DNA from: Bacteroidota bacterium
GTDB taxonomy: Bacteria; Bacteroidota; Bacteroidia; Bacteroidales; F082
DNA length: 42,959 nt
Reading direction: 5' to 3'
NCBI GenBank assembly: GCA_023396415.1
Contig: JAEWWJ010000004.1
Location: 1 to 42,959, forward strand
How positions within the stretch are numbered: the stretch's first letter is position 1; each line of letters begins with the position of its first letter. Of the stretch, positions 1 through 9,119 are shown piece after piece. The notes under the pieces were generated by a model that saw nothing but the letters and a program-made list of their open reading frames with translations, did not search any database and had not been told where the DNA came from. Both the position numbers and the translations under genes were made by a program.

Positions 1-157
1 CAATCCCCCGGCCACTGCCTTTTTCCATCAATGGAAGACTAACTAGTTGCTCATGCATGCCGATGCGGTCGTAAAACTCTTTGATCAAGAGCATGCCACC
101 CCATGGCGTAACCTCTTTGTCTGTGTAAATGTATGGCAAATTGTGTTTCACTCTCAA
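1..157 (-). CDS. IS1380-family transposase, N-terminal part (cut by window edge)
   Basis: The reverse frame is open from a stop at 200-202 to the window edge. It encodes a segment with TDKEVTPWGGMLLIKEF and then a leucine/proline stretch ending in GSGRGI. The TPWGG...L...LP...S(N)RGY arrangement is what I know from the start of IS1380-type DDE transposases of Bacteroidota. The catalytic DDE residues lie outside the window. No ATG is in frame: the likely starts are TTG at 157 or GTG at 151, so the true start is unsure. I could not identify a terminal inverted repeat in the roughly 100 bases upstream. The element may be intact beyond the edge or only a remnant. Confidence 0.6.
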   Translation of the reverse strand, partial: MRVKHNLPYIYTDKEVTPWGGMLLIKEFYDRIGMHEQLVSLPLMEKGSGRGI

Positions 158-264
158 GGTGTATTCAATTTTTAAGCTAAAATACTGCCTTTTAATACAT
201 TAAAATGGCTTTGTTCAATCAATTGCATAATTTGGGTTTAATCCAAGATACGCGAAGTTGATGA

Positions 265-759
265 TCAATGCTTAACTAAAAATTTCCCTGCAAAGCGCAA
301 ATAATTGTTCAGCGTATCCACACGTCCCTCCACTTCAAAACTGCCCGAAAAATACTCCGGCGTAATAGAATCCACTTGAATATATCCGGCATACGCGCTG
401 TAAGTAACCAAACTGTCGCGCTCGATGCGTATGCTGGCATAGGCTGTTTCGTACTGATCAATGCGAAAAAGGCCCGGACCTGTCACAATAGGACGTTGCG
501 GACTGCCCACCCTAAGCATAAAAGTGGTGGGCGGCGTTTCGGAAGCATTAGACCAAAACGCTACTGCATAACCATTTACATATTGAAAATGGATGTTTTG
601 CGCACTATAATCTGCCAAGTGGTATTTATCCATCCGATAGGCAGCAACACAAAAAGAATCTCCGCAATCAGGCGGCTTCATGCGGATTTCTTCATCTTGC
701 TTACATCCGAAACACAAAGCCAGCACTAAAAAAATGCCGGCAATAAAAGCCTTTTTCAT
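265..759 (-). CDS. Small lipoprotein of unknown function
   Basis: This 164-residue protein starts at the ATG at 757-759. The open frame extends further upstream, but only this start gives a proper signal peptide: a Met-Lys-Lys start, a hydrophobic core and a lipobox ending LCFGC, so Cys19 or so should be lipidated. The mature part is beta-rich. It has a GYIQVDSITPEYFSGSFEVEG-like strand near the C-terminus, which resembles the closing strands of DUF6252-type Bacteroidota lipoproteins (a soft resemblance, not a firm assignment). It has no operon partner: the neighbours are a transposase fragment and a divergent, broken T9SS gene. It probably sits on the periplasmic or outer face of the outer membrane. 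Function not recognised. Confidence 0.7.
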   Translation of the reverse strand: MKKAFIAGIFLVLALCFGCKQDEEIRMKPPDCGDSFCVAAYRMDKYHLADYSAQNIHFQYVNGYAVAFWSNASETPPTTFMLRVGSPQRPIVTGPGLFRIDQYETAYASIRIERDSLVTYSAYAGYIQVDSITPEYFSGSFEVEGRVDTLNNYLRFAGKFLVKH

Positions 760-938
760 AGCATAGGATTTATCTCGTAAAGCTATTATTAATTTATCAG
801 ATGAGCTGAAATAAAAGTGTATCGCGAACAAATAAAACACTTTACTTGTTATATGCCAATTCGTTTGGGCTTGACCATACAGCTTTTGGAAAAGGAAAAG
901 CAAAAACTAAACCTCACGACTATAAAAAACTAAATACC

Positions 939-3900
939 ATGAAATAACTTTACTTCTTGCTCCTAATATTATCCGCCGTAACTTCGTTGCTGGCTCAAAA
1001 ACCCACTAACAATCTTCAATCAAAGAGTAAAGTCGGCGATGTGTCAAAAGACCGTTCATACACTAAACCATTAAGCATAGCGGCAGATCATGAAGGTGTA
1101 TCTAATGCTATATCGAGTGGTTCGAATAGTAAAGCCGTAGAATTGATGCAAAGCGATTCCGGACTTTTAATCACACCTGAGTATTTCTTTGCTGAAGTGA
1201 TTGACACCAACAATGCTCTACTGCAATGGGGAGATGTTACCGGCAATCAAGGAACATGGCTCAGTTATTGTTCTGACGAATATTTTCAATCCCTAGGCCT
1301 GGGCACGAGTGAAGCAACTACTTTCGAGATCGCTATCGGCTGGTCTGCAGGTTCATTGCCAAACCTCGGTGGACAATCGCTTGTAAATGTTGCATTCTAA
1401 CCCACATCGCAACTCACTTCTTTCGCCCTAAAAGTGTATAGTGGAGTCAGCTTAAACACACTTATTTACAGTCAACCCATCTTCTCATACAGCCCCAACC
1501 AATGGAATGTTGTGGCCCTCAACACGCCCATTTTACTTGATAACTCAACCGATTTTTTTGTTGCTGTTGAAGTACATCAGGCTGTAAATGAATATCCGGT
1601 TGCTATTGACAACCAAACGGCAGTTGCAGGTTATAGTGATTTAGTGAATATTTCCGGGGAATGGCACTCACTCTATGATTTTGGTTTTAACAACAATTGG
1701 CTACTCAAAGTTTTTGTGGCTGACATTGAAATCACCATTACTGCATTGCCGATGCCGCTTGCTGGAAATAAAAGTCTCAACGAAGGCACAACACTAAAAG
1801 CGCATAGTTTTCTTGGTCTTGATGCCGGTTTTCCAGCTTCGCCTCAAAAAAACAGCTTGTCAGAATTTGTTGGCTATAAACTGTTCCGAAATGGCTCTTT
1901 GATTCAGGAACTTGCAGAAAACACCTTTTTTGATGCTGACCTTGATTTAGGAACCTACACCTACGGTTTAACAGCGGTGTATGCTGAAGGTGAAAGCCAA
2001 ATGGTTTCAAGAACAGTTCAAATTGGAACTCCTGCTTTAAACATCAATCCATCCATGATCACCGATTCTATTGAAGCCGGTTTAGAAACCAAAACATACA
2101 GTATCGTGTTCAGCAACTCAGGAAGCATTGCTGTAGAATGGGATATACCAAACTTGCCATTGGGAATAAGTTTTGACAACAGTAATGGAACTATTGCGCC
2201 TGGTGCATCGCAAACAGTAAGTATGACTTTTGATGTTACGGCTATGTTCCCCGGGCAACGTAACTATAATATCAGTATTGCCACCAACAACTTTAACCAA
2301 CCCGTTATCAACCTTTTGGTGAACATGACTGTTACCGGTGAAAGTGGTTTGATTTTCTCAGAAAATACCATTGACTTTGGTATTGTAGATATCAACCAGC
2401 AGCAAACCAAAACCATTCAAGTGGTAAATAACTCGGCCATTTCGGCTTTTGTCACAGTTCAAACATCATCCCCACATTTTCAACCTTATATTGACAGTTA
2501 TCATCTCATTCCTGGAGATAGTGCCCATATCACCATCAGTTTTATAGGGAGTGAATTGGGTGCATACACTTCGGAATTGCTTGTAAAAGGTGTTTTTAAT
2601 AGTGATGAGTCCACCTACTCCATTCCCCTCGAAGCGTTTGTTGCTCTGCCTGCTCCCGCCGCTCTCTTGGTAAATTTGGTAGGCGATACTGTCAATCTCA
2701 ACTGGTATCCCCCGGGAGTAAATCCTTCCTATCTGCAATACGGAAACGGAGCTTTGCAAGCTGGTGTTGGAGGTATCGAAGATTTTGAAGTTGCCGCAAA
2801 ATTTGAAGCTGATTTACTACAATATTATGCCGGGAAAACACTTACCCACATTGGCTTTTTTGCCTGGGAAAACAACCCTTTATTTGAAATCAAAGTTTAT
2901 CGCGGTGATGGGGCCGGAACCTTAGTGCTTCAGCAAACTGTTGCTACTGTTAAAGCAATGGAGTGGAATGATATCGAATTGGAAACGCCCATTGCGATTG
3001 ATTCACAAGAATCTTTATGGCTGGGTTATGCCGTCACCGGCGAATCCGGTTATTTTCCGGCAGGAGTTGATTTTGGCCCGGCGGTAAATGGAAAAAGCGA
3101 TCTTGTTAGATTGGCCGGATCCGACACATGGCTTACCTTGTCAGAATATGGCTTGCCTTACAACTGGAACATCCGTGGGTGGGTGAATAGTGGCAACAGC
3201 ATCGTTCCACTTAGCTATCAACAGCCTCATCTACCGTCTCCTACCCCTTTGAAAGCCACCGGTGGATTACTCTAAAAAGTACCTTTTAGTTTTACTGAAA
3301 ATCAGCGTTCGTCAAATACCAGCTTCTTGGGCTACAATATCTATCGCAATGGCGAAGCTTTAAACAGCGCGCCCACAACCAACACCAACTGGATGGACCT
3401 GCTGCAAGCTCCGGGCAGCTTTCTTTACGAGGTAACCAGTGTTTTTGATTTGGGTGAGAGTTTGCCGGCTTCGGTGTTCATCTCCAACGACACCACCACG
3501 AATATGCCCGAAGGTTGGAATTTTGAAAAAACAAGCTTTGTTCACAATATTTATATCCCTGTTGAAGCCGCTTTACGGGGTGGTCTGCGCATGGAAGCCG
3601 GCGATATGATGGGTGTGTTTTTCCATAAAAATGGTATCGCCTATTGTGCGGGGGCAGTAGCCTATCAAAATGGACAACTTATGATGACTGCCTATGGCGA
3701 TAACCCCACAACGCCCGAAAAGGAAGGATTTGCTTTTGGTGAAACCATTTACTGGAAAGTCTATCTTCAGAATCAGAAAATGGCCTACGATTTAAACGTC
3801 ACTTACGATAAGGCTATGCCGCAACACAACGGACAGTTCCACATTAGCGGACTTTCGATGCTTGCTTCCATGGGAACCGTAACCCTCAACATCAACGAAG

Positions 3901-4130
3901 AAATTGCCCAAAACTATCGTGTTTATCCCAATCCTAATGCAGGAAACTTTATCCTGGATGGTCTTAGAACAGGTGATCAAATAAGTATTTTGGATGCAAC
4001 CGGCAGGCTGATTCAACGCTTTGAAGCTACCGGAAACAGCATCAAAAAATCGGTTGACGCAAAGGGGTTTTTGATCATTGAATTCAAACGTGGTGAACAA
4101 ATTACCTACCAGAAGATTTTAATTCAGTAA
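939..4130 (+). pseudogene. T9SS surface protein gene interrupted by three in-frame TAA codons
   Basis: One continuous frame of 1064 codons runs from ATG 939 to TAA 4128, broken only by TAA at 945 (codon 3), 1398 (codon 154) and 3273 (codon 779). There are no frameshifts. The start reads Met-Lys-stop-LYFLLLILS...LLAQ, an otherwise normal signal peptide. Two homologous modules are visible: codons of about 120-260, and about 590-760, each with a W/G-rich start, an LKVY(S/R)G strand and a final WxL(R/K). In an ungapped 22-residue alignment the second stop replaces a residue that is Phe in the other module. Between them lie ASPM/HYDIN-like or fibronectin-like beta domains. The C-terminus (YRVYPNPNAGNF... 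to KILIQ) is a type A T9SS sorting domain. As read, no full-length product could be made; suppression or recent inactivation are the options. Confidence 0.85.
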
Positions 4131-4150
4131 ACTGAAAATCTGATGAAATG

Positions 4151-4190
4151 AAAACGCTGTGTCAATAATTGGCACAGCGTTTTTTTCTTC
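4151..4190 (+). terminator. Rho-independent terminator after the T9SS gene
   Basis: A perfect 11-bp stem (AAAACGCTGTG at 4151-4161 with CACAGCGTTTT at 4173-4183) has an 11-nt loop and runs into a T-rich tail. It lies 20 nt past the stop at 4130 and also faces the end of the convergent queD gene, so it may work in both directions. Confidence 0.85.
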
Positions 4191-4232
4191 TTTTTGATAG
4201 GAAAATGAAATAACAGAAAGAGAAAAACTGGA

Positions 4233-4679
4233 CTACTGGTCGGCGGCCACCCACTCGGCATAAGATGTAGCCGTTTCGCGCAGCATCACCCGCAACAGTT
4301 GAATGCCTTGAGGTAGTTTTGCTTGGATACGTTGCGCAAAGTCAATCACCATTAACTCACTGGTGGGTTGGTAGTTAATTAAAATTACTTTTTCAAAACT
4401 TTGATGCAGTGGTTCGGTAATGGATGTGGGCATGGCGGTATTGAGTACCAAAGCATGGTCGAAAACATCTACAATTTGTGACCTGACAATGCGTTTGAGA
4501 TCTCCAAAATCCATCACCATTCCTAACTTCGGATGTCCTTCTGTAGCAATAGGTTCGCCTAAAACCGTCACTTCCAATCCATACGAATGACCGTGCACGT
4601 TGCGACATGGGCCGTCGTATCCCAAAAGGGCATGAGCCATTTCAAATTTGAACTCTTTAGTAATACGTATCTTGTTCAT
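4233..4679 (-). CDS. queD: 6-carboxytetrahydropterin synthase (QueD/PTPS family)
   Basis: 148 residues, the usual size for the family. Zinc ligands are visible: His16 in EMAHAL and His29/His31 in VHGHSY. Cys25 sits at the catalytic position and DHALVLN holds the conserved Asp-His (about 74-75). A late LRETATSYAEW carries the pterin-anchoring Glu. The family converts 7,8-dihydroneopterin triphosphate to 6-carboxy-tetrahydropterin in queuosine synthesis, or to 6-pyruvoyl-tetrahydropterin in the eukaryotic-type enzymes. In a bacterium the queuosine role is more likely. No other que genes are in the window. It lies 11 nt downstream of the endonuclease gene on the same strand and may be co-transcribed with it. 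Confidence 0.9.
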   Translation of the reverse strand: MNKIRITKEFKFEMAHALLGYDGPCRNVHGHSYGLEVTVLGEPIATEGHPKLGMVMDFGDLKRIVRSQIVDVFDHALVLNTAMPTSITEPLHQSFEKVILINYQPTSELMVIDFAQRIQAKLPQGIQLLRVMLRETATSYAEWVAADQ

Positions 4680-4690
4680 AATAAGCTTTT

Positions 4691-5767
4691 TTAGTTTATT
4701 AATAGTTTCACGGTAGTTAGTTTTCGCTGCGGTTCGCTCACGCTAAGCAAATAAAAGCCGGCCGGAAGTTGTTCAACAGAAATGGAATGTGTGGGTGCAT
4801 GGGCATCCATTTGTACAGTAAAAAGTACTTTTCCCGTAACATCACTGATGTGAACATCGAAGGCTTGGGCAGTGCTGTTGCTGGTAAACGAAAGGGTAAT
4901 ATTTTTGTGGGCGGGATTAGGAAATACCTTTAACTGTGTTGCATAAAGATCATTCAATGAAGCTGTTGGATCCCAGATAAGAGCTGCAAATATAGGATAA
5001 TCAACAAATGGATTTCGGTTGTTTTGAATGGAATAAACGGCATTGTTGCGTTCCACCTCTTTTTCGCTCACAGGATCTTGCTGGTGCCATTTCAACAACA
5101 AGGGTTTGGCCCAAGATTTAAATTCAGCTCCGGTGGTCATATCGCTGCCGGGCCAATTGGCATCCTCGGAAAAATAGCGTACCGACATGTACATCAATCC
5201 GCGGGCCAGGTCGCCTTTGTAGGCATCAATAGGTTCAAAAACAGTTCCACTGTAACCTTCGGTGATGCAACTTCCTACACGCGAGCCGTTGGTTGAAGTC
5301 CAGCTGGCTTGTCCCACCTCACCATAAGGGAAGTTACCTCTTTTGTTGTTCACATAACCATCCGTTGGGTAGAGATGAAATAAATCGGTGTACATGGGAT
5401 TTTGGTCGCCAAACCAACTTTTTGGCCATGAGTGTTCACGGTTGTAGCAGATGCCTTCGCTGTTGTAATTGCCACATTGATCGGTAAAAAAGGTGTATTC
5501 ATAGGCAGGAGTTCCACCCGGAACATCAGAATACATGTCCCACACCTTGCCATTGGCTTTTTGATCGGTGAAGAAAAAATCTTGCCACAACTGCGCGTAT
5601 GTATGTGGCTGGTGATTCTTAATGATGTTGTGCAGTGCGGCTTTTAAGGCCTCGCCATGCAACTGCGAAGTGCCGTCGTAATAGCCCGGAGGGGCTTGAG
5701 CTACCAGCTTTAAGCCGGCGAAAAAAATCAAATATCCTAAGATAAGACCGTAAAGCTGTTTTGACAT
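4691..5767 (-). CDS. Secreted endonuclease I with T9SS sorting domain
   Basis: 358 residues. An N-terminal signal peptide (about 1-23, ending VAQA) is followed by an endonuclease I domain of the EndA/NucM type. Its beta-beta-alpha-metal signature is clear: CYNREHSWPKSWF, then DLFHLYPTDGYVNNKRGNFPYGEV, including the catalytic His and the Asn/His metal ligands. The last 80 residues (LKVFPNPAHKN ... KLLIN) form a type A T9SS C-terminal domain, so the enzyme is probably exported and kept at or released from the surface, where it would degrade extracellular DNA or RNA for nutrients. Its ATG overlaps the stop of the MntP-like gene by one base (TAATG), which suggests coupled translation. Confidence 0.92.
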   Translation of the reverse strand: MSKQLYGLILGYLIFFAGLKLVAQAPPGYYDGTSQLHGEALKAALHNIIKNHQPHTYAQLWQDFFFTDQKANGKVWDMYSDVPGGTPAYEYTFFTDQCGNYNSEGICYNREHSWPKSWFGDQNPMYTDLFHLYPTDGYVNNKRGNFPYGEVGQASWTSTNGSRVGSCITEGYSGTVFEPIDAYKGDLARGLMYMSVRYFSEDANWPGSDMTTGAEFKSWAKPLLLKWHQQDPVSEKEVERNNAVYSIQNNRNPFVDYPIFAALIWDPTASLNDLYATQLKVFPNPAHKNITLSFTSNSTAQAFDVHISDVTGKVLFTVQMDAHAPTHSISVEQLPAGFYLLSVSEPQRKLTTVKLLIN

Positions 5768-6327
5768 TAAAACCAGTTGTTAGTGAGCAAATAAACCAAA
5801 GCCACAATAAAAATGATTGATGCTGCAATCATCTGAAAAAAACTTGAAAGCAAAACATTGGTGCGGGATAAATTCATGCTGATACCCGCAATGGACCAAC
5901 AAAAACCGCTGATGACCAGCAGCAGTGACATCATTCCGTTAAAGGGTGAAAAATGAGCCGCTGTCATCCCCACAATCAAAGTATTGATGCCGGCAGCAAT
6001 GGCCATAATGCTAAACTTGGCGTAATTATCGAATGAAAACAACCGTTGGCCTTTACGAATACGCAAAGCCTCCATCGCCATACGGATGCTTACAGCACTT
6101 AGAATTCCAAAAATCACCCATTTGTATCTGAGAACGAAAACGTGCATAAAAGTTTCGCCCAACAAAGCGCCTACATGGTACATCACGCCTTGTAATAGAC
6201 CAAACACAAGCGCCAGTATCAAGTTGGTGAGATGCGGATTGCGATGATTGCGGTTCAAACCCAAGGCCAGTGGAAAGGTGTTATATGCCACCGAAATGAT
6301 GAATAAGATGTAAAGTGCGCTTTTCAC
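5767..6327 (-). CDS. MntP-like membrane protein lacking the key aspartates
   Basis: 186 residues with six predicted membrane helices, the size and layout of the MntP manganese exporter family (DUF204). The repeated half-motifs are recognisable: AYNTFPLALG in helix 1, GLLQGVMYHVGALLG in helix 2 and AAGINTLIVG in helix 4. In MntP the first and third of these carry conserved acidic residues (Asp16 and Asp118 in E. coli). Here both are asparagine (Asn16, Asn115). The protein may therefore carry another substrate or have lost manganese export; this is an inference. The start is GTG at 6325-6327, followed by MKSALYILF. A TACTTTTG promoter motif lies about 20 nt upstream. Downstream it overlaps the endonuclease gene by one base. 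Confidence 0.75.
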   Translation of the reverse strand: MKSALYILFIISVAYNTFPLALGLNRNHRNPHLTNLILALVFGLLQGVMYHVGALLGETFMHVFVLRYKWVIFGILSAVSIRMAMEALRIRKGQRLFSFDNYAKFSIMAIAAGINTLIVGMTAAHFSPFNGMMSLLLVISGFCWSIAGISMNLSRTNVLLSSFFQMIAASIIFIVALVYLLTNNWF

Positions 6328-6347
6328 AAGATGTTTTTATAGGTTCG

Positions 6348-6355
6348 CAAAAGTA
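6348..6355 (-). promoter_or_regulatory. -7 promoter element of the MntP-like gene
   Basis: The minus strand reads TACTTTTG, a full match to the Bacteroidota -7 consensus TAnnTTTG, 20 nt before the GTG start at 6327. A -33 TTG is not obvious. Confidence 0.55.
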
Positions 6356-6449
6356 ACACAATTTGGGTGATTGAACCTCATTATAAGCTTTTCGTAACGT
6401 TTTGGTTTTGGCAATTTCAGGCCAGCCCTTAAGCTTGAAAAATAATTGT

Positions 6450-6947
6450 TTAAGGCTGAAATTGAACGGTTTTTGGCAAGTTACCGTAAACAAGACTCAC
6501 CATTTTTTCGAGCCAGAGGGCGTCTGTTTCATCAAATGAATTCAACTCACTGCTGTCCACATCAAGCACGCCAACAATTTTTCCTGAGGCATCGTGCAGT
6601 GGCACCACAATTTCAGATTTCGATCTTCCATCGCAAGCAATATGACCTTCAAAGGCATGAACATCAGGAACGATCACCGTTTTTTGCTCATTGATGCCCG
6701 CCCAGCAAACGCCGGTGTCTTTGGCTAAGTTGATGCACGCCAGCGAGCCTTGATATGGCCCTACCTGAAGTTTTCCATCTTGTAAAAGATAAAATCCGGT
6801 CCAAAAATAATGATCCATTTTATGGTGCAAAACCGCAACAATGGTGGCCATTGTCGAAAGAGGATTGTTGCTTTTAATGATTAAGTCGCTGATTTGCTTA
6901 TACAAACGCTCGTAACGACCTGTTTTTTTATCTTGGGAAATGTTCAT
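6450..6947 (-). CDS. msrC: Free methionine-(R)-sulfoxide reductase (GAF-type)
   Basis: 165 residues from ATG 6947; a GTG three codons upstream is the alternative. It is a single GAF domain with the fRMsr signatures QGSLAC, GVCWAG and HIACD. The three redox cysteines are Cys71, Cys81 and Cys105, the same spacing as Cys84, Cys94 and Cys118 in the E. coli enzyme. The family reduces free L-methionine-(R)-sulfoxide with electrons from thioredoxin and acts in the cytoplasm in oxidative-stress repair and methionine salvage. It stands alone, with its own promoter motif (TATTTTTG at 6982-6989). Confidence 0.9.
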   Translation of the reverse strand: MNISQDKKTGRYERLYKQISDLIIKSNNPLSTMATIVAVLHHKMDHYFWTGFYLLQDGKLQVGPYQGSLACINLAKDTGVCWAGINEQKTVIVPDVHAFEGHIACDGRSKSEIVVPLHDASGKIVGVLDVDSSELNSFDETDALWLEKMVSLVYGNLPKTVQFQP

Positions 6948-6981
6948 TTTGTACACTTGCTTTTCAATGCAATTTAAAGCA

Positions 6982-6989
6982 CAAAAATA
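6982..6989 (-). promoter_or_regulatory. -7 promoter element of msrC
   Basis: The minus strand reads TATTTTTG, matching TAnnTTTG, about 35 nt upstream of the ATG at 6947. Confidence 0.5.
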
Positions 6990-7351
6990 GTCAATTCCGC
7001 TTTGGGTAAAACGCCGGCGATTTTGTAAATCACAGCATTAAATCTGCTGAAAAATTCATTCACTATGTGCTTTTGTTTCCTAAAGCTTTGTATATCACCC
7101 TGATTCTGCGGTGAACTTTGTGATACAGTTAGGAATATAAAAATCCAATAGATGAATAAAATAATTGTTTAGTGAAACCGATTGCTGAAATGATTGAAAC
7201 ACCCCATATTAGAATTATCTATCTGTTTTTCAGCTAATTATAATTTAGATATAAAAAAGCAATTGAAGTACGGATATCAAAAACGTTTATTTTTGTTCTC
7301 GCATTGCAAATGAATGCTTTGCGCAACTCAACTCATCCTAAATTTTAAGCA
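6990..7351. other. AT-rich divergent intergenic region
   Basis: This stretch lies between divergent msrC and the CBM48 gene. It is AT-rich and holds the TATTTTTG promoter motif at 7288-7295 for the rightward gene. I see no ORF, RNA gene or strong hairpin in it. Confidence 0.5.
7288..7295 (+). promoter_or_regulatory. -7 promoter element of the CBM48 gene
   Basis: TATTTTTG matches TAnnTTTG. A TTG at 7263-7265 could be the -33 box, although the 22-nt spacer is a little long. The ATG is 57 nt downstream. Confidence 0.5.
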
Positions 7352-7657
7352 ATGAGCATTAAAAAACAAATCCTTAAAAGTAAGCCCGTGTGTAAAGTAA
7401 CCTTTAAATTGAGCAAAGCTGATGTGGGCAATGCTTCGGGGGTTGCCATTTTGGGCGATTTCAACGGTTGGAATCCAACTGCCGATGTGATGGCACAACT
7501 CAAAGATGGCTCGTTTAGCCATACCATTGAGCTTGCCGTCGGTGCAAGCTATCATTTTCGCTATCTCGCCGATGGTGCCAATTGGTTTGACGAGCCAGAA
7601 GCAGATGCCCATGAAAGCAGTGAATTTGGTTCAACTAACAACGTGATTAACGCTTAG
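7352..7657 (+). CDS. Stand-alone glycogen-binding (CBM48 / isoamylase N-terminal) protein
   Basis: 101 residues forming one early-set immunoglobulin-like domain. The core ILGDFNGWNP, followed later by YHFRYLADGANWFDEPEAD, is the classic signature of the AMPK-beta/isoamylase glycogen-binding domain (CBM48). There is no catalytic domain and no signal peptide, so it is likely a cytoplasmic glucan-binding or regulatory subunit. Such single-domain proteins are common in Bacteroidota, but their partners are not established. The gene is monocistronic: its own promoter motif lies upstream and a strong terminator starts 39 nt after the stop. Confidence 0.85.
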   Translation: MSIKKQILKSKPVCKVTFKLSKADVGNASGVAILGDFNGWNPTADVMAQLKDGSFSHTIELAVGASYHFRYLADGANWFDEPEADAHESSEFGSTNNVINA

Positions 7658-7695
7658 TCCAGAGAAAACTTCCAAATTCTCTGGGTTAAAAATAG

Positions 7696-7732
7696 CGCGT
7701 CCCGACCGGAAACTGTCGGGACGCGTTTTTTT
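7696..7732. terminator. Bidirectional terminator between the CBM48 gene and tnaA
   Basis: An 11-bp perfect GC-rich stem (CGCGTCCCGAC at 7696-7706 with GTCGGGACGCG at 7715-7725) has an 8-nt loop and a T7 tail on the plus strand. On the minus strand a shorter run of T follows, so it can serve both convergent genes. Confidence 0.9.
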
Positions 7733-9119
7733 ATGCTTTGTCCAATTGCACCGTGAAATGGCGCAAAATGGGAGCTTCATAGGTAATCTTATATCCTTTG
7801 GTGATGCTGTGTCTGCGTTCCCAAACATTGATCAGGCAGGCGGCAACATACTGCATGTGGTTGTTGGTATAAACCCTTCTCGGAATGGCCAAACGCACCA
7901 ACTCCAAGTTGGGATAACGGTTTTCGCGGGTGATGGGGTCGCGGTCGGCCATGATTGTGCCAATCTCAACACCTCTAACGCCGCCTTCGAGATAGAGCTC
8001 AACAGCGAGTGTTTGAGCAAGATATTCCGCTGCCGGAACTTGAGGTAAAAACCGTTTGGCATCCACAAAAATGGCATGGCCGCCAAAAGGATATTGCACC
8101 GGAATGCCGGCATCTTTGAGCAATTGTCCCAAAAAGGCGACTTGACCGATACGTGTTTCAAGATAATCAAAGCATGTTCCTTCGTACAAACCTACGGCTA
8201 AGGCGTTCATATCGCGTCCCGACATACCACCATAGGTGATAAAACCCTCGAACATAATGTTGAAAACGCTGGCTTTTTTGAAAAGTGATTCTTCTCTGAA
8301 ACCAATAAAACCACCCATGTTAACGATAGCATCTTTTTTGCTGCTCATCGTCATGGCATCGCCGTAGGAGAACATTTCACGAACGATTTCCCGAATGGAT
8401 TTGTCAGCATAACCGGCTTCACGTCTTTTGATGAAGTAGGCATTCTCAGCAAAACGGGCAGAGTCGAAAACGACTTTAACGCCATATTTTTTCGAGAGTT
8501 GGGCCACCTCACGGATGTTTTGCATCGAAACGGGTTGTCCGCCCGAGGTGTTGCATGTGACGGTGATGATCACCATTGGAATTGACTCAGCAGGATAGTC
8601 TTTGTAAACTTTTTCGAGTTTTTTGAGGTCAATATTTCCTTTAAAAGGATGGTCGAGAGCGGTATCGTAGGCTTCGTCAATGGTGCAGTCAATGGCGACA
8701 GCATTTCTAAACTCGATATGACCTTTGGTGGTATCGAAATGGGCATTGCCCGGCACCACATCACCTTTTTTTAACATGGCCGAAAACAACACATTTTCGG
8801 CGGCACGGCCTTGATGGGTAGGTAAAAAATAACCAAAACCGGTGATGTCAGTGATGGCGTCTTTCAACTTGTAATAACTTAATGCTCCGGCATAACTTTC
8901 GTCGCCCAACATCATTTCCGACCATTGGCGGTCGCTCATAGCACCCGTACCAGAGTCGGTGAGTAAATCAACAAACACCTGCTCGCTGCGCAGGTTAAAC
9001 AGGTTGTAGTGGGCATCTTTGATGTATTTTTCGCGTTCAGAACGCTCGGTGCGACGCAGCGGTTCGACCATTTTTATTTTATAGGATTCAGCAAATGGTA
9101 ATTCCATAATATTTTTCAT
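7731..9119 (-). CDS. tnaA: Tryptophanase (PLP-dependent L-tryptophan indole-lyase)
   Basis: 462 residues, full length for the tryptophanase/tyrosine phenol-lyase family. The PLP lysine lies in MSSKKDA (about Lys262). The signatures LLTDSGTGAMSD, PTHQGR and DSARFAENAYFIK are all present. The C-terminal VRGVEIG supports tryptophanase: as I recall, tyrosine phenol-lyase has Arg in place of this Ile (MERG). However, IPRRVYT is closer to tyrosine phenol-lyase, so a small doubt remains. The reaction is L-tryptophan to indole, pyruvate and ammonia, giving carbon and nitrogen plus the signal molecule indole. No tnaB-like permease or obvious tnaC leader peptide is next to it. It is transcribed away from the DtxR remnant. 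Confidence 0.88.
   Translation of the reverse strand: MKNIMELPFAESYKIKMVEPLRRTERSEREKYIKDAHYNLFNLRSEQVFVDLLTDSGTGAMSDRQWSEMMLGDESYAGALSYYKLKDAITDITGFGYFLPTHQGRAAENVLFSAMLKKGDVVPGNAHFDTTKGHIEFRNAVAIDCTIDEAYDTALDHPFKGNIDLKKLEKVYKDYPAESIPMVIITVTCNTSGGQPVSMQNIREVAQLSKKYGVKVVFDSARFAENAYFIKRREAGYADKSIREIVREMFSYGDAMTMSSKKDAIVNMGGFIGFREESLFKKASVFNIMFEGFITYGGMSGRDMNALAVGLYEGTCFDYLETRIGQVAFLGQLLKDAGIPVQYPFGGHAIFVDAKRFLPQVPAAEYLAQTLAVELYLEGGVRGVEIGTIMADRDPITRENRYPNLELVRLAIPRRVYTNNHMQYVAACLINVWERRHSITKGYKITYEAPILRHFTVQLDKA

Noticed and set aside
7731..9119. Tyrosine phenol-lyase instead of tryptophanase
   Set aside because: VEIG near residue 380, DSARFAENAYFIK and the C-terminal LRHFTVQL match tryptophanase; only IPRRVYT resembles tyrosine phenol-lyase.
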